Assembly (NCBI RefSeq): GCF_000243215.1
Contig: NZ_JH594596.1
Span: 1,896,892 to 1,960,891, forward strand
DNA: 64,000 bases
Origin: Odoribacter laneus YIT 12061
GTDB taxonomy: Bacteria > Bacteroidota > Bacteroidia > Bacteroidales > Marinifilaceae
Reading direction: 5' to 3'
Shown here piece by piece: positions 17,988 through 26,866 of the stretch. A program made the position numbers and the translations under genes. Below the pieces are notes generated by a model. That model was given only the letters and a program-made list of their open reading frames with translations. It was not told where the DNA came from and did no database searches. Position 1 is the first letter of the stretch; the number at the start of each line of letters is the position of its first letter.

Positions 17988-19283
17988 CTAGAAACCAAAT
18001 ACATGAGGTATCCATAAGCTAATCTGAGGAATATAAGTAACCAACATTAAAACAATAAACATAGCCACAAATATCGGTACCAGTGGCTTCAATACATTTT
18101 CAATCCGGACTTTTGCCACACTACATCCGATAAACAATACCGAACCGACCGGAGGGGTACACAATCCAACGCTCAAGTTAACCACCATCATCACCCCGAA
18201 ATGAATCGGATCCATTCCAAACTGAGTGACAATCGGTAAAAATATCGGTGTAAATATCAAAATAGCAGGTGTCATATCCATAAACATCCCCACTACTAAC
18301 AAAAGTAAATTGATAATCAACAGGATAATTATCGGGTTATGACTTAATTCCAACAACCCGTGACTCACTGTCTGGGGAATATTTTCATACGACATAATCC
18401 ACGACAAGCCGGTACAAGTCGCCACCAACAATAATACAATAGCCGTCGTCTTTACCGACAACAGCAGTATTTCCGGCAAATCTTTCCATTTTATTTGCCT
18501 ATAGATAAACGATAAGATTAAAGCGTACAATACAGCTATAGCCGATGCTTCCGTAGCCGTGAATATACCGGCAATAATCCCACCGATTACAATGACCAGC
18601 ATAAATAAGCTTGGAATAGCTTCTGCGAAGACTTTTAAGGCTTGCCGGAAAGGTACTTTCTGACCTACGGGATACTTTTTCCGATAAGCCACCCAGCCAG
18701 CCACCAACATAATGGCAATGCCTGTCAATATTCCGGGAAGATATCCGGCCAAAAACAAAGCCGAAATAGAAGCTCCCCCACTCGCCAAAGAATAAACGAT
18801 CAACACATTACTGGGAGGAATGGACAATCCCGTGGTAGCAGAAGAAATATTAACCGCAGCACTGAAATTTTCATCGTAACCGGCCTTCTTCATTTCTTTC
18901 CCCATAATACTCCCGATAGCTGAAGCTGAAGCGGCTGCCGAACCGGAAATAGCCCCGAACAACATATTAGCCATTACCGTTACAAAAGCCAGTCCCCCCG
19001 GCAAAGGCCCCACCAAAACTTTCGCAAAATTTACCAGCCTCAAAGCAATCCCTCCGCTATTCATAATATTCCCCGCCAATACAAAAAACGGGATTGCCAA
19101 CAACGTAAAACTATCCAGGCCGGAAGCCATCGTCATGGCATAAGTCGTAAAAGCCGGCAAGGAATCGATACTCACCAGCATGGTCAATATCCCCGAGATT
19201 CCAATACTATAAGCTACCGGAACTCCTATTCCCAATAATAAGAAAAAACTTATTACTAATACTAAAATACCTGTAATATCCAT
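17988..19283 (-). CDS. dctM: TRAP transporter large permease subunit
   Basis: 431 residues from ATG 19283; an in-frame TTG at 19298 is less likely. DctM is the ion-coupled channel of tripartite ATP-independent periplasmic transporters. About 12 hydrophobic segments are visible, with characteristic blocks PFFVLAGNIMNSGGIALRLV, MANMLFGAISGSAAASASAIG, TGLSIPPSNVLIVYS, FTATEASAIAVLYA, MDMTPAILIFTPIFLPI and SVGLCTPPVGSVLFIG. It is encoded downstream of DctQ and DctP genes in one run. The uronate context suggests hexuronates or unsaturated uronides as cargo. Confidence 0.95.
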   Translation of the reverse strand: MDITGILVLVISFFLLLGIGVPVAYSIGISGILTMLVSIDSLPAFTTYAMTMASGLDSFTLLAIPFFVLAGNIMNSGGIALRLVNFAKVLVGPLPGGLAFVTVMANMLFGAISGSAAASASAIGSIMGKEMKKAGYDENFSAAVNISSATTGLSIPPSNVLIVYSLASGGASISALFLAGYLPGILTGIAIMLVAGWVAYRKKYPVGQKVPFRQALKVFAEAIPSLFMLVIVIGGIIAGIFTATEASAIAVLYALILSFIYRQIKWKDLPEILLLSVKTTAIVLLLVATCTGLSWIMSYENIPQTVSHGLLELSHNPIIILLIINLLLLVVGMFMDMTPAILIFTPIFLPIVTQFGMDPIHFGVMMVVNLSVGLCTPPVGSVLFIGCSVAKVRIENVLKPLVPIFVAMFIVLMLVTYIPQISLWIPHVFGF

Positions 19284-19313
19284 AATTTCCAAAACCAAAA
19301 GGACACACCCCTC

Positions 19314-19781
19314 TTAACGGCCCCTGCTATATTTCACTAAATTATCTATTTCATAATACAGGATCAACCCTCCGCTCAAAGGCAAAACCGCATAGACATA
19401 CCCCATATTTAACTCTAATGAAGCAGAGGTAACTTCCAATATAAACCGGGTATACATCAACCAGGCTCCTCCGACGACCATTACAGTCAAAGCAAACAAA
19501 AGCGTAAATACAGAAATCAGCATTTCCAATACCCTGCGGGTCTTTGCCCCCGATTTATGCAAAAGGATATCGATAGCCAGGTGTTCTTTCTGTCCGCTGA
19601 CATAAGCCGCCCCTAACAATCCCACCCAGATCAGTAAATAACCGGCACATTCGTCCGTATAAGAACTGGGATTAATCAATACATAACGGCTGAAAACCTG
19701 CCACAGTACATCCAACACCAATACAGCCATCAGAAAAACCAACAGATTTCCCAATATTTTATCAATTGTCTTCCGAAGCAT
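19314..19781 (-). CDS. dctQ: TRAP transporter small permease subunit
   Basis: 155 residues with four predicted membrane segments (about 12-32, 47-67, 88-110 and 128-148). The DctQ pattern SSYTDECAGYLLIWVGLLGAAYVSGQKEHLAIDIL is clear. Its start codon overlaps the dctP stop by one base (TAATG), implying translational coupling. DctQ anchors the solute-binding protein docking site and pairs with DctM. Confidence 0.95.
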   Translation of the reverse strand: MLRKTIDKILGNLLVFLMAVLVLDVLWQVFSRYVLINPSSYTDECAGYLLIWVGLLGAAYVSGQKEHLAIDILLHKSGAKTRRVLEMLISVFTLLFALTVMVVGGAWLMYTRFILEVTSASLELNMGYVYAVLPLSGGLILYYEIDNLVKYSRGR

Positions 19782-20800
19782 TATTTCTTATTTTCTGTTT
19801 GTAACACAACTGTATCCGAGATCGCATCGATCCGTTGAATCATCCGGTAAACCCGTTCATTGTCCCGGAACATTTCCCGCATAGAAGCTACTTTTTCTAC
19901 AAAAGGTTTTTTATCCGGGAAATAGATTTCTACCCCATTTTTACGGGCCGTCTCCAAGGCTTCCTTCTCCTGCCGGGCCCACAACTCCCGTTGATAAACC
20001 ACGGCTTCTCCCACGGCCTGCCTCAACCACTGCTGTTCCTGCCGACTCAATTTATCCCACACCACTTTACTGATAATCAAAACGTCCGGTAACATCGTAT
20101 GCTCGTTAACAGTAAAATATTTAGATATCTCGTGATGATGAGAAGTCACAAAAGAAGGCAGATTATTTTCAGCACCGTCCACCACTCCACTCTGTAAAGC
20201 CGTATACAATTCCGGCCAGGAAATAGGAGTAGCCGATCCGCCAAAAGCTTGCATCATGGCCACAGCAACCGGACTCTTCATGACCCGGATTTTCATCCCT
20301 CTCAAATCTTCCGGCTGCAAAACCGGTTTTTTCATCGTATAAAAACTCCGGGCCCCCGCATCAAAATAACCCAATCCCCGGAAAAGATATTTCTCGGTAC
20401 TGGTCTGCAATTCCTTTCCGACCTCCCCTTCCAGTACCCGGAAAAGATGAGCTTTGGATCTGAAAATATAAGGGATACCGAATACTTTATACTCTTCTAC
20501 AAATCCTTCCAAAGAAGCTGTAGAAACTTTGGCCATCGCCAGACTTCCAATCTGTACCAGCTCAATATTCTGGGTTTCAGAACCCAATTGCGCACCGGGA
20601 TAGATATCCACCCGCATCTTTCCTCCGGAAATTTCCAGCAACCGATCGGCCATATACACCATTCCTTTATGCAGAGAATGGGTCTGATCCAAACCATGGG
20701 CCAGTTTCAACACCCGGACTTTTGCTCCGCCGGAAGTGCAAGCAGCGAATACGATTGCACAGACAACAATTCCGATACAACTAACACACCTGAGTTTCAT
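19781..20800 (-). CDS. dctP: TRAP transporter solute-binding lipoprotein
   Basis: 339 residues from ATG 20800. The frame can be extended 26 codons upstream, but that overlaps the aldolase gene. A lipobox with Cys21 (FAACTSGG) indicates a membrane-anchored binding protein rather than a free periplasmic one. The DctP family shows LKLAHGLDQTHSLHKGMVYMADRLLEISGGKMRVDIYPGAQ in its first third. The conserved arginine that binds the substrate carboxylate is probably in MKIRVMKSPVAVAMMQAFGG, followed by WPELYTALQSGVVDGAENN. Carboxylate recognition fits uronic acids. It starts 2 bp after the aldolase stop. Confidence 0.95.
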   Translation of the reverse strand: MKLRCVSCIGIVVCAIVFAACTSGGAKVRVLKLAHGLDQTHSLHKGMVYMADRLLEISGGKMRVDIYPGAQLGSETQNIELVQIGSLAMAKVSTASLEGFVEEYKVFGIPYIFRSKAHLFRVLEGEVGKELQTSTEKYLFRGLGYFDAGARSFYTMKKPVLQPEDLRGMKIRVMKSPVAVAMMQAFGGSATPISWPELYTALQSGVVDGAENNLPSFVTSHHHEISKYFTVNEHTMLPDVLIISKVVWDKLSRQEQQWLRQAVGEAVVYQRELWARQEKEALETARKNGVEIYFPDKKPFVEKVASMREMFRDNERVYRMIQRIDAISDTVVLQTENKK

Positions 20801-20802
20801 TG

Positions 20803-21486
20803 TTATTTTTTTAGCTGAGTTCTCACCTTCCGCAAAATAGCATAACAATTCTGGACAAAAACGGTTAATTCCTCCCAATTACCGGACTGAATGTTAGATT
20901 TCGGAAACAAGTTTGAGCCCATCCCGACGCAAGTCACACCGGCTTTAAACCAGGCTTCCAGATTTTCCTCCGTCGGTTCGACCCCACCCGTCGGCATAAT
21001 ACTGGTCCAGGGACAAGGTCCCTTAATAGCCTTGACAAAAGCAGGTCCCCCGACAGCCGCCCCCGGAAATATTTTCACAATTTCGGCACCCAGTTCTTCC
21101 GCCCTACCGATCTCACTCAACGAACCGCACCCGGGACTCCACAACACTTTCCGACGGTTACACACCTTCGCTATCTCTTCATTTAACAAGGGAGATACGA
21201 CAAAATTAGTTCCCAACTGCAGATATAAAGCCGCCGTTGCCGCATCCACAACCGAGCCTACACCCAAAATCATTTCCGGCAATTCCTGTGTTGCCCATTT
21301 ATTCAACTCCCCGAACAACTCGTGGGCAAAATCCCCCCGGTTGGTAAATTCAAAAACCCGGGCTCCTGCTGCATAAGCGACCCGTATTACTTCCTTACAG
21401 ACCTGAATATCTGCATGATAAAATACCGGAATAATTCCACATTCCGACATTTTTAAAGCCACTTCTATTCTCGTAAATCTTGCCAT
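20803..21486 (-). CDS. kdgA: 2-keto-3-deoxy-6-phosphogluconate aldolase
   Basis: 227 residues. It splits KDPG into pyruvate and glyceraldehyde 3-phosphate by Schiff-base chemistry. The lysine nucleophile is in EIVKIFPG and the catalytic Glu in VFEFTNRGD; GVGSVVDAATAALYLQLGTNFVVSP and MPTGGVEPTEENL are the phosphate and dimer motifs. It follows kdgK by 12 bp and is coupled to dctP (2 bp). Some members also cleave 4-hydroxy-2-oxoglutarate, but the pathway context fixes the role here. Confidence 0.94.
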   Translation of the reverse strand: MARFTRIEVALKMSECGIIPVFYHADIQVCKEVIRVAYAAGARVFEFTNRGDFAHELFGELNKWATQELPEMILGVGSVVDAATAALYLQLGTNFVVSPLLNEEIAKVCNRRKVLWSPGCGSLSEIGRAEELGAEIVKIFPGAAVGGPAFVKAIKGPCPWTSIMPTGGVEPTEENLEAWFKAGVTCVGMGSNLFPKSNIQSGNWEELTVFVQNCYAILRKVRTQLKK

Positions 21487-21498
21487 TTGCCTTATTGT

Positions 21499-22542
21499 TT
21501 ACCGGGCTACTCTCCCGGAAGTATCTCCCTGCATCAATTTCTCTACTTCTTCCACCGTCACCCGGTTAAAATCTCCGTAAATCGTATGTTTCAAACAAGA
21601 AGCTGCCACAGCATACTCCAATGCCCGCTGATCTTCTCCGGTATAAGTCAGCAAACCGTATATCAAGCCTCCCATAAAGGCATCTCCCCCTCCGACCCGG
21701 TCTACAATATGCGTAATATCATACCGACTGGAAACATAGAGTTTTTCACCATCGTAAAGCACCCCTCCCCAAGTATTATGATTGGCGTTTACCGATCCCC
21801 TCAGGGTAATAACGATCTTTTGGGCTCGGGGAAAACGTGCTTTCAATTGTTTACATACCGACTCAAATTCAGCAGCATTGACTTCGCCTGCCGTAGCCGT
21901 AGCGTCAAATCCTTCCGGCTTTATGCCGAATACTTTCTCGGCATCCTCTTCATTCCCCAAAATCACATCGCAACCGTCCACTAAAGCAGGCATAACTTCA
22001 GCAGCTTTTTTTCCGTATTTCCATAAATTCTTGCGGTAATTCAAATCGCAGGAAACCGTCAACCCCATCTTCCGGGCCATTTGTATCGCTTCCAGGCAAG
22101 CCTCTGCCGCTCCCTGCGACAAAGCCGGAGTAATACCGGTCCAATGAAACCAACTCGCCCCGTCAAACACCTTTTCCCAATCCACCATCCCCCGGCCGAT
22201 CTCAGATATTGCAGAATGCGCCCTGTCGTATATCACTTTACTTCCCCGGGCTACTGCTCCTGTTTCCAGAAAATAAATCCCCATCCGTTCTCCGCCGAAC
22301 AAAATATGAGTGGTTCCGACGCCGAACTTCCGTAAATCCATGACGCAAGCTTTCGCAATATCGTTCTCCGGTAAACGGGTTACAAACTCCACCGGTATCC
22401 CATAGTTGGCCAACGATACCGCAACATTGGCTTCTCCCCCGCCAAACGTAGCCGTATATTCTTCCGTTTGCGTAAACCGCAAATACCCGGGAGTAGCCAG
22501 CCGTAACATGATCTCACCAAAAGTAATTACTTTATTATTCAT
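21499..22542 (-). CDS. kdgK: 2-keto-3-deoxygluconate kinase (PfkB/ribokinase family)
   Basis: 347 residues, somewhat longer than typical PfkB kinases. It phosphorylates KDG to KDPG with ATP. The sugar-binding opening is GEIMLRLATPGYLRF with GGGEANVAVSLA, then WFHWTGITPALS, SCDLNYRKNLW and the PfkB C-terminal signature RVGGGDAFMGGLIYGLL, whose Asp is the catalytic base. Both uronate branches of the operon meet at its substrate. The DUF4861 gene is 56 bp upstream. Confidence 0.94.
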   Translation of the reverse strand: MNNKVITFGEIMLRLATPGYLRFTQTEEYTATFGGGEANVAVSLANYGIPVEFVTRLPENDIAKACVMDLRKFGVGTTHILFGGERMGIYFLETGAVARGSKVIYDRAHSAISEIGRGMVDWEKVFDGASWFHWTGITPALSQGAAEACLEAIQMARKMGLTVSCDLNYRKNLWKYGKKAAEVMPALVDGCDVILGNEEDAEKVFGIKPEGFDATATAGEVNAAEFESVCKQLKARFPRAQKIVITLRGSVNANHNTWGGVLYDGEKLYVSSRYDITHIVDRVGGGDAFMGGLIYGLLTYTGEDQRALEYAVAASCLKHTIYGDFNRVTVEEVEKLMQGDTSGRVAR

Positions 22543-22598
22543 TTTTATCTCTTTTCTTCTGTATTAAAACAATTGCTTTAGTCGTCTGTTTTCTACTC

Positions 22599-23729
22599 CT
22601 ATTCCATACTTACCTGTAAAGGATGAAGCCTTTTTTCTCTCTCTTGTTCCAGCATTTTAAGCCAGCTTTCAGGAGATTCCACTCCTCCCTTACTCCAACC
22701 GGATCCCATGTAATATACAAAAGATTCCCCGACCGGATAATCTACCCGTCCGAGTAAATGTCCTCCCCTCTCCACAATTTCCTTTGCCGGCTGCAAAAAA
22801 ATAACTCCGACAGCCAAGTGACCGTTATTATCTCCGTTATCATTGTTCTGAGGTTCCCAATACCCCATCAGTCCTTTCTCCGCTTCCTTCCATATCTGTC
22901 CGGGCTCGGGACGGACAACAATTCCGGCAACAACCTCCAGGCTATCTTTTATCCCGGTATACCGCTCTTCTATCCGGTTAAACCGACTATTGGCATCCAA
23001 AGCGATCGTACGGGTTTCCGTTATCTCTTCCTTTCCTACCTGAAAAGGAGCATAGTCCAAGCGGAAACTAATCCGAATCGGCCCATTATCTAACGTCTGC
23101 TGATGGATATAATTATTTCCCAGCACAATTTTCCCGTCCCGATAGGGAGCCAAGGCTCCTGCTCCCAATGTACGACCGACTTTATAACAATCCATCCCCT
23201 TTCCACGATCCTTGTGGTAATCACCGGTCCTGTACCATTCGTCAATTAACAATTCACCGGTCTTTTTCACCCATACGTCAATACCATTACTGATCTCTCC
23301 TGTCGCTTCCAAAGCAGGTCCGTACATGCGATGTCCCACTAAATTATTCTCCCAGGCATAATCGTCCATACGCTCCGGTACAAAACGTCCGTAAGCTTCC
23401 GGCCTATAGGCTTGCGGATGTCCCAAAACAAGCCGGTAAACGGCTTCCGCATCTGAGGGAACATCGGTTTGAAAAATCAGAGACTGAGGCTGTTTTTCTC
23501 CCTTGAAAAGAACCTGCGAAGGGATTTCCTCTCCCGCAGCATTCAAAACGAGAATAGTCGAATCCGTCACCCCTTTCAATTTTTTTTGCAACTCCGCCCA
23601 CCCGATTTCAACTGTTTCCTTTTGCCGGTCCCAAGAGAGAGGATTCCGTACGGTCACCCGAACCTCCAATTTCTCCCCACAGCCTATTGCCAAACAAAAC
23701 AACAAAGCTCCTACGATACATTTATTCAT
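22599..23729 (-). CDS. DUF4861-family lipoprotein
   Basis: 376 residues. The N terminus carries a lipobox (LAIGC, Cys17), so the product is probably anchored in a membrane facing the periplasm. The body starts VTVRNPLSWDRQKETVEIGW and continues with beta-rich sequence holding YAWENNLVGHRMYGPALEATGEISNGIDVWVKK, YHKDRGKGMDCYKVGRTLGAGA and a final YYMGSGWSKGG. I recognise this as DUF4861, found repeatedly next to uronate and pectin genes in Bacteroidota. No biochemical role is established to my knowledge. The Trp, His and Arg-rich pocket and the context suggest binding or processing of unsaturated uronate oligosaccharides; this is inference. Confidence 0.75.
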   Translation of the reverse strand: MNKCIVGALLFCLAIGCGEKLEVRVTVRNPLSWDRQKETVEIGWAELQKKLKGVTDSTILVLNAAGEEIPSQVLFKGEKQPQSLIFQTDVPSDAEAVYRLVLGHPQAYRPEAYGRFVPERMDDYAWENNLVGHRMYGPALEATGEISNGIDVWVKKTGELLIDEWYRTGDYHKDRGKGMDCYKVGRTLGAGALAPYRDGKIVLGNNYIHQQTLDNGPIRISFRLDYAPFQVGKEEITETRTIALDANSRFNRIEERYTGIKDSLEVVAGIVVRPEPGQIWKEAEKGLMGYWEPQNNDNGDNNGHLAVGVIFLQPAKEIVERGGHLLGRVDYPVGESFVYYMGSGWSKGGVESPESWLKMLEQEREKRLHPLQVSME

Positions 23730-23753
23730 AACTTAACGATTTACGCATTTTAC

Positions 23754-24551
23754 TTAATCTTCATTGGCAGCCTTTCCCAAAGAAGCCAAAATTCCCCCGT
23801 CCACATACACAACCTGTCCCGTCACGAAATCCGAAGCCGGAGAAGCCAGAAAAATAGCCGTACCTGCCAAATCCTCCGGATTTCCCCACCTTCCGGCAGG
23901 AGTACGCTTCAGAATAAATTCATGGAAAGGATGCCCGTTTACCCGAATCGGTGCCGTCTGAGAGGTAGCAAAATACCCCGGTCCTATACCATTCACCTGT
24001 ATGTGATAACGCGCCCATTCCGTAGCCAGATTCCTGGTCAACATTTTCAATCCCCCTTTTGCAGCAGCATAAGCACTCACCGTATCTCTTCCCACCTCAC
24101 TCATCATAGAGCACATATTAATAATTTTTCCACCTCCTCTTTCTTTCATACCTTTCGCGACGATTTTAGACATTAAGAAAGGTCCCGTCAAGTCGGTACA
24201 AATCACTTGCTGCCAATCCGTCAAAGACATTTCCAAAGCCGGTATCCGTTTGATAATTCCGGCATTATTGACCAAGATATCAATGGGCCCGACTTCTCTC
24301 TCTATCTTAGAAACATATTCCGTTACCTGTTGTTCATTCGTTACATCAAATAGATAAGCATGAGCGTGAATCCCCTGCTTGGCATATTCCTTTACTGCCT
24401 CCGCCAATTTTTCGGCAGAAGACGCTCCGTTAATAACCAAAGTAGCCCCAGCCTGAGCCAAAGCCGTAGCCACAGCCATTCCCAGCCCGTGCGAACTACC
24501 AGTTACCAATGCAACCTTACCGCTTAGATTGAACAATTCCAAACCTTTCAT
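23754..24551 (-). CDS. kduD: 2-keto-3-deoxygluconate oxidoreductase KduD (SDR)
   Basis: 265 residues. It reduces 2,5-diketo-3-deoxygluconate to KDG using NAD(P)H. SDR motifs: TGSSHGLGMAVATAL near residue 17, NNAGIIKR near 93, Ser in NMCSMMSE and the YAAAKGG Tyr-Lys pair near 161. The tail VTGQVVYVDGGILASLGK is typical. It lies 58 bp downstream of kduI, which makes its substrate. A gluconate 5-dehydrogenase annotation would be the alternative for the same family. Confidence 0.9.
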   Translation of the reverse strand: MKGLELFNLSGKVALVTGSSHGLGMAVATALAQAGATLVINGASSAEKLAEAVKEYAKQGIHAHAYLFDVTNEQQVTEYVSKIEREVGPIDILVNNAGIIKRIPALEMSLTDWQQVICTDLTGPFLMSKIVAKGMKERGGGKIINMCSMMSEVGRDTVSAYAAAKGGLKMLTRNLATEWARYHIQVNGIGPGYFATSQTAPIRVNGHPFHEFILKRTPAGRWGNPEDLAGTAIFLASPASDFVTGQVVYVDGGILASLGKAANED

Positions 24552-24609
24552 TCTCTTTTATTTTAAACAGATTTGATTACAACTCTTTCCCTTGCTTTAC
24601 AGCAATTTT

Positions 24610-25452
24610 CTATTTTAAATCCTGAGGAGCTGCCATATCCATATCTCCGTAATCCAGATTTTCTCCGGCCATCCCCCAAATAAAAGTATAATTTGAGGTA
24701 GCACAGGCTGAATGAATCGACCATACTGGCGAAATGACAGCTTCTTCATTTTTCATCCAAATGTGACGCGTTTCCTTCGGTTCTCCCATAAAATGACAAA
24801 CCGCTTGTTTTTCCGGAACTTCAAAATAAAAATAAGCTTCCATACGACGATCGTGAGTATGGGCTGGCATGGTATTCCACACACTTCCCGGTTTCAATTC
24901 CGTCATGCCCATCTGCAACTGGCAGGTAGGCAATACCTGACTCACTATTAATTTATTAATTATCCGATGATTACTTTCTTCCAGACCTCCCATCTCCACT
25001 ACTACCGCTTCAGCTTTCGTAATCTTACGGTCTGGATAAGTCGTATGCGCCGGAGCCGAATTAAAATAAAAACGAGCCGGACAGGTGCTGTCTTCACTCC
25101 CAAAAACGACCTTTCGGTCCCCTTTTCCCACATACAAAGCCTCCTTATACCCCAACTCAAATCTTTCTCCATCCACCATTACCCATCCAGTTCCTCCCAC
25201 ATTAATAATCCCCAACTCCCTCCTGTGCAAAAAATAAGAGGCTTTCAGCGGATCTATCGGTTTCAATTCCAATTCTTCCTCCACAGGAACAGCTCCCCCT
25301 ACAATCAAACGATCGTACATACTGTATACCAACTGAATACGATCCGGTCGCATCAGGTTTTCAATCAAAAATTCCCGACGCAAACGATCGGTATCATAAG
25401 CCTTCGCATCCTGGGGATGCGAAGCATAACGGACTTCATAATTTATTTCCAT
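24610..25452 (-). CDS. kduI: 5-keto-4-deoxyuronate isomerase
   Basis: 280 residues from ATG 25452; the frame runs 15 codons further upstream but that part is not family-like. KduI isomerises the open form of the unsaturated uronate released by GH88/GH105 enzymes. Typical features: [22 protein letters not shown] start, [29 protein letters not shown], and the zinc-binding cupin motif [20 protein letters not shown] with His, His, Glu. It is first in the catabolic series after lacI. A half-match to the lacI operator lies in its leader. Confidence 0.95.
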   Translation of the reverse strand: MEINYEVRYASHPQDAKAYDTDRLRREFLIENLMRPDRIQLVYSMYDRLIVGGAVPVEEELELKPIDPLKASYFLHRRELGIINVGGTGWVMVDGERFELGYKEALYVGKGDRKVVFGSEDSTCPARFYFNSAPAHTTYPDRKITKAEAVVVEMGGLEESNHRIINKLIVSQVLPTCQLQMGMTELKPGSVWNTMPAHTHDRRMEAYFYFEVPEKQAVCHFMGEPKETRHIWMKNEEAVISPVWSIHSACATSNYTFIWGMAGENLDYGDMDMAAPQDLK

Positions 25453-25472
25453 GATTCTATTTAAATTTTCAA

Positions 25473-25486
25473 GATTATCGATTGCA
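25473..25486 (-). promoter_or_regulatory. Possible half operator upstream of kduI
   Basis: GATTATCGATTGCA on the plus strand matches one complete half (CGATTGCA) of the lacI operator, 9 of 14 positions overall. It lies 20 bp before the kduI ATG in the 62-bp lacI-kduI gap. No -7 box is evident beside it, so it could be chance. Confidence 0.3.
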
Positions 25487-25514
25487 TTTACCGTCAACCT
25501 CTGAACATTTTATA

Positions 25515-26537
25515 TTATGACGTTATCATTCCGGAAGATTCGCGTACAATCAACTCCGGATCCAGGATGATATTCACCCAAGATTCCCCGTTCAAACGAT
25601 CGAGTAACATACGGGCGGCTTGTTGGCCCATCTTTTTACTAAACTGATCGACAGAGCTTAAAGAAGGTCGCAACAGTTCATCGAAGGGCTCGTTAGCAAA
25701 CCCGCATATTGCCATTTCTTCCGGTATCCTTACTCCATTTTTCAAAAACTCCAACATAGCTCCCAAAGCAACAAAATCGCTGGTACAAAACAAAGCATCC
25801 GGCCTATTTTTCATTCTCAGAATCTTACGAGCTGTAGCCTCTCCTTCTTCCCGGGTTATATTTCCCACAAAAACCCACTCCTTTTCCGGCTCTATACCGT
25901 ATTCCTTCAAGGCATCCACATACCCTTTATATCGGTTTCTCCAAACAGAAACATGCTGAAACCCGGCATAATGAAAAATACGTCTCTTTCCCTGTGCACA
26001 CAAATGCTTTACCACCCGGTAAGCTCCCCGGTAATCGTCCACGGTAACCGTACCGGCATTGATCCCTTCCGCTACCCGATCGAAAAGCACCAAAGGTATT
26101 CCATATTCTTCCAAACTATTAAAATGAGCATAATCCCGTGTACCGGCAGCAATAGAAGCAATGACACCATCTACTTTTCCCTGCGACAAAGAACCGATCA
26201 CTTTCTTCTCCTTCTCGTACTGATCCTGCGATTGGCAAATCAAAACATCATATCCCATCTTATTTACTTCCTCCTCTATACCTTCTATCGCAGAAGCAAA
26301 AAAATTCCGGTTGATATTCGGTACAATTACCCCTATCGTATTACATTTTCCCCGCTTCAAATTCACAGCCATCGTATTCGGCTTATAATTCATCTCCTTA
26401 GCCGTCTTCTTGACCAATGCCTTCATCTCGGTACTGATCGCCGGATGATCCTGCAAAGCCCGGGATACCGTCGAACCGGAAATGTTCAATACCCTGGCAA
26501 TATCATAAATCGATACTTTCTTCCGTTTTAATTCCAT
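25515..26537 (-). CDS. LacI-family transcriptional regulator of the uronate locus
   Basis: 340 residues from ATG 26537. A longer frame to 26588 exists but would run through the promoter and operator. The N-terminal helix-turn-helix and hinge helix are clear: VSIYDIARVLNISGSTVSRALQDHP and NYKPNTMAVNLKRGKCNTIGVIVP. A periplasmic-binding-protein-like sensor domain follows, with GVIASIAAGTRDY, VDDYRGAYRVVKHL, DALFCTSDFVALGAM and SSVDQFSKKMGQQAARML. It is the first gene of the operon it probably controls. The palindrome between its promoter and ATG suggests autoregulation. The effector is unknown; a KDG-pathway intermediate would be expected. Confidence 0.93.
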   Translation of the reverse strand: MELKRKKVSIYDIARVLNISGSTVSRALQDHPAISTEMKALVKKTAKEMNYKPNTMAVNLKRGKCNTIGVIVPNINRNFFASAIEGIEEEVNKMGYDVLICQSQDQYEKEKKVIGSLSQGKVDGVIASIAAGTRDYAHFNSLEEYGIPLVLFDRVAEGINAGTVTVDDYRGAYRVVKHLCAQGKRRIFHYAGFQHVSVWRNRYKGYVDALKEYGIEPEKEWVFVGNITREEGEATARKILRMKNRPDALFCTSDFVALGAMLEFLKNGVRIPEEMAICGFANEPFDELLRPSLSSVDQFSKKMGQQAARMLLDRLNGESWVNIILDPELIVRESSGMITS

Positions 26538-26544
26538 TCGTCTA

Positions 26545-26558
26545 TGCAATCGGTTGCA
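26545..26558 (-). promoter_or_regulatory. LacI-type operator, lacI promoter
   Basis: TGCAATCGGTTGCA is an inverted repeat (TGCAA...TTGCA) around a central CG, the layout of LacI-family operators. It touches the -7 box on one side and ends 7 bp before the lacI ATG, so it covers the expected transcription start. Binding would block initiation. Confidence 0.7.
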
Positions 26559-26589
26559 CAAATATACATTTTTTTTGAAAAAATACAAA
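26559..26589 (-). promoter_or_regulatory. Bacteroidota-type promoter of lacI and the uronate operon
   Basis: Read on the minus strand, TTTG (26586-26589), a 19-bp spacer and TATATTTG (26559-26566) match the TTTG / TAnnTTTG consensus exactly in sequence and spacing. The operator directly follows. Confidence 0.8.
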
Positions 26590-26866
26590 AACAGAACAAA
26601 TTATTAAAAATAAGTGGTAAGATAAAGCACTACGCCCTCTTTATGTTTTCACAATCCCTTCTACAACATTTGGATAATTTCTCTCATTCTTCTTGTGAAA
26701 ATTCAATTCATTTGGAGATAACCTCATTAGTTGATAAAAGAGAATAAGTGCCGCCTGCAACATAAGCCCGGTATCTTAAAATCTCAACTTTCAGCAGTTT
26801 TCTGTATAGAAATAGGCCGAGTGAAAAAATGCTCTCTTATCTACATTTTATAAAATAAACCATATC
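26590..26866. other. Gap between sulfatase and lacI promoter
   Basis: AT-rich DNA with no supported gene. It is the 3' region of the sulfatase transcript and the far upstream region of the lacI promoter. I saw no convincing terminator hairpin, so read-through from the sulfatase unit into lacI is possible. Confidence 0.5.

Noticed and set aside
20801-20878. Longer N terminus of the TRAP binding protein
   Set aside because: It overlaps the aldolase gene and would bury the lipoprotein signal sequence, so the internal ATG at 20800 is used.
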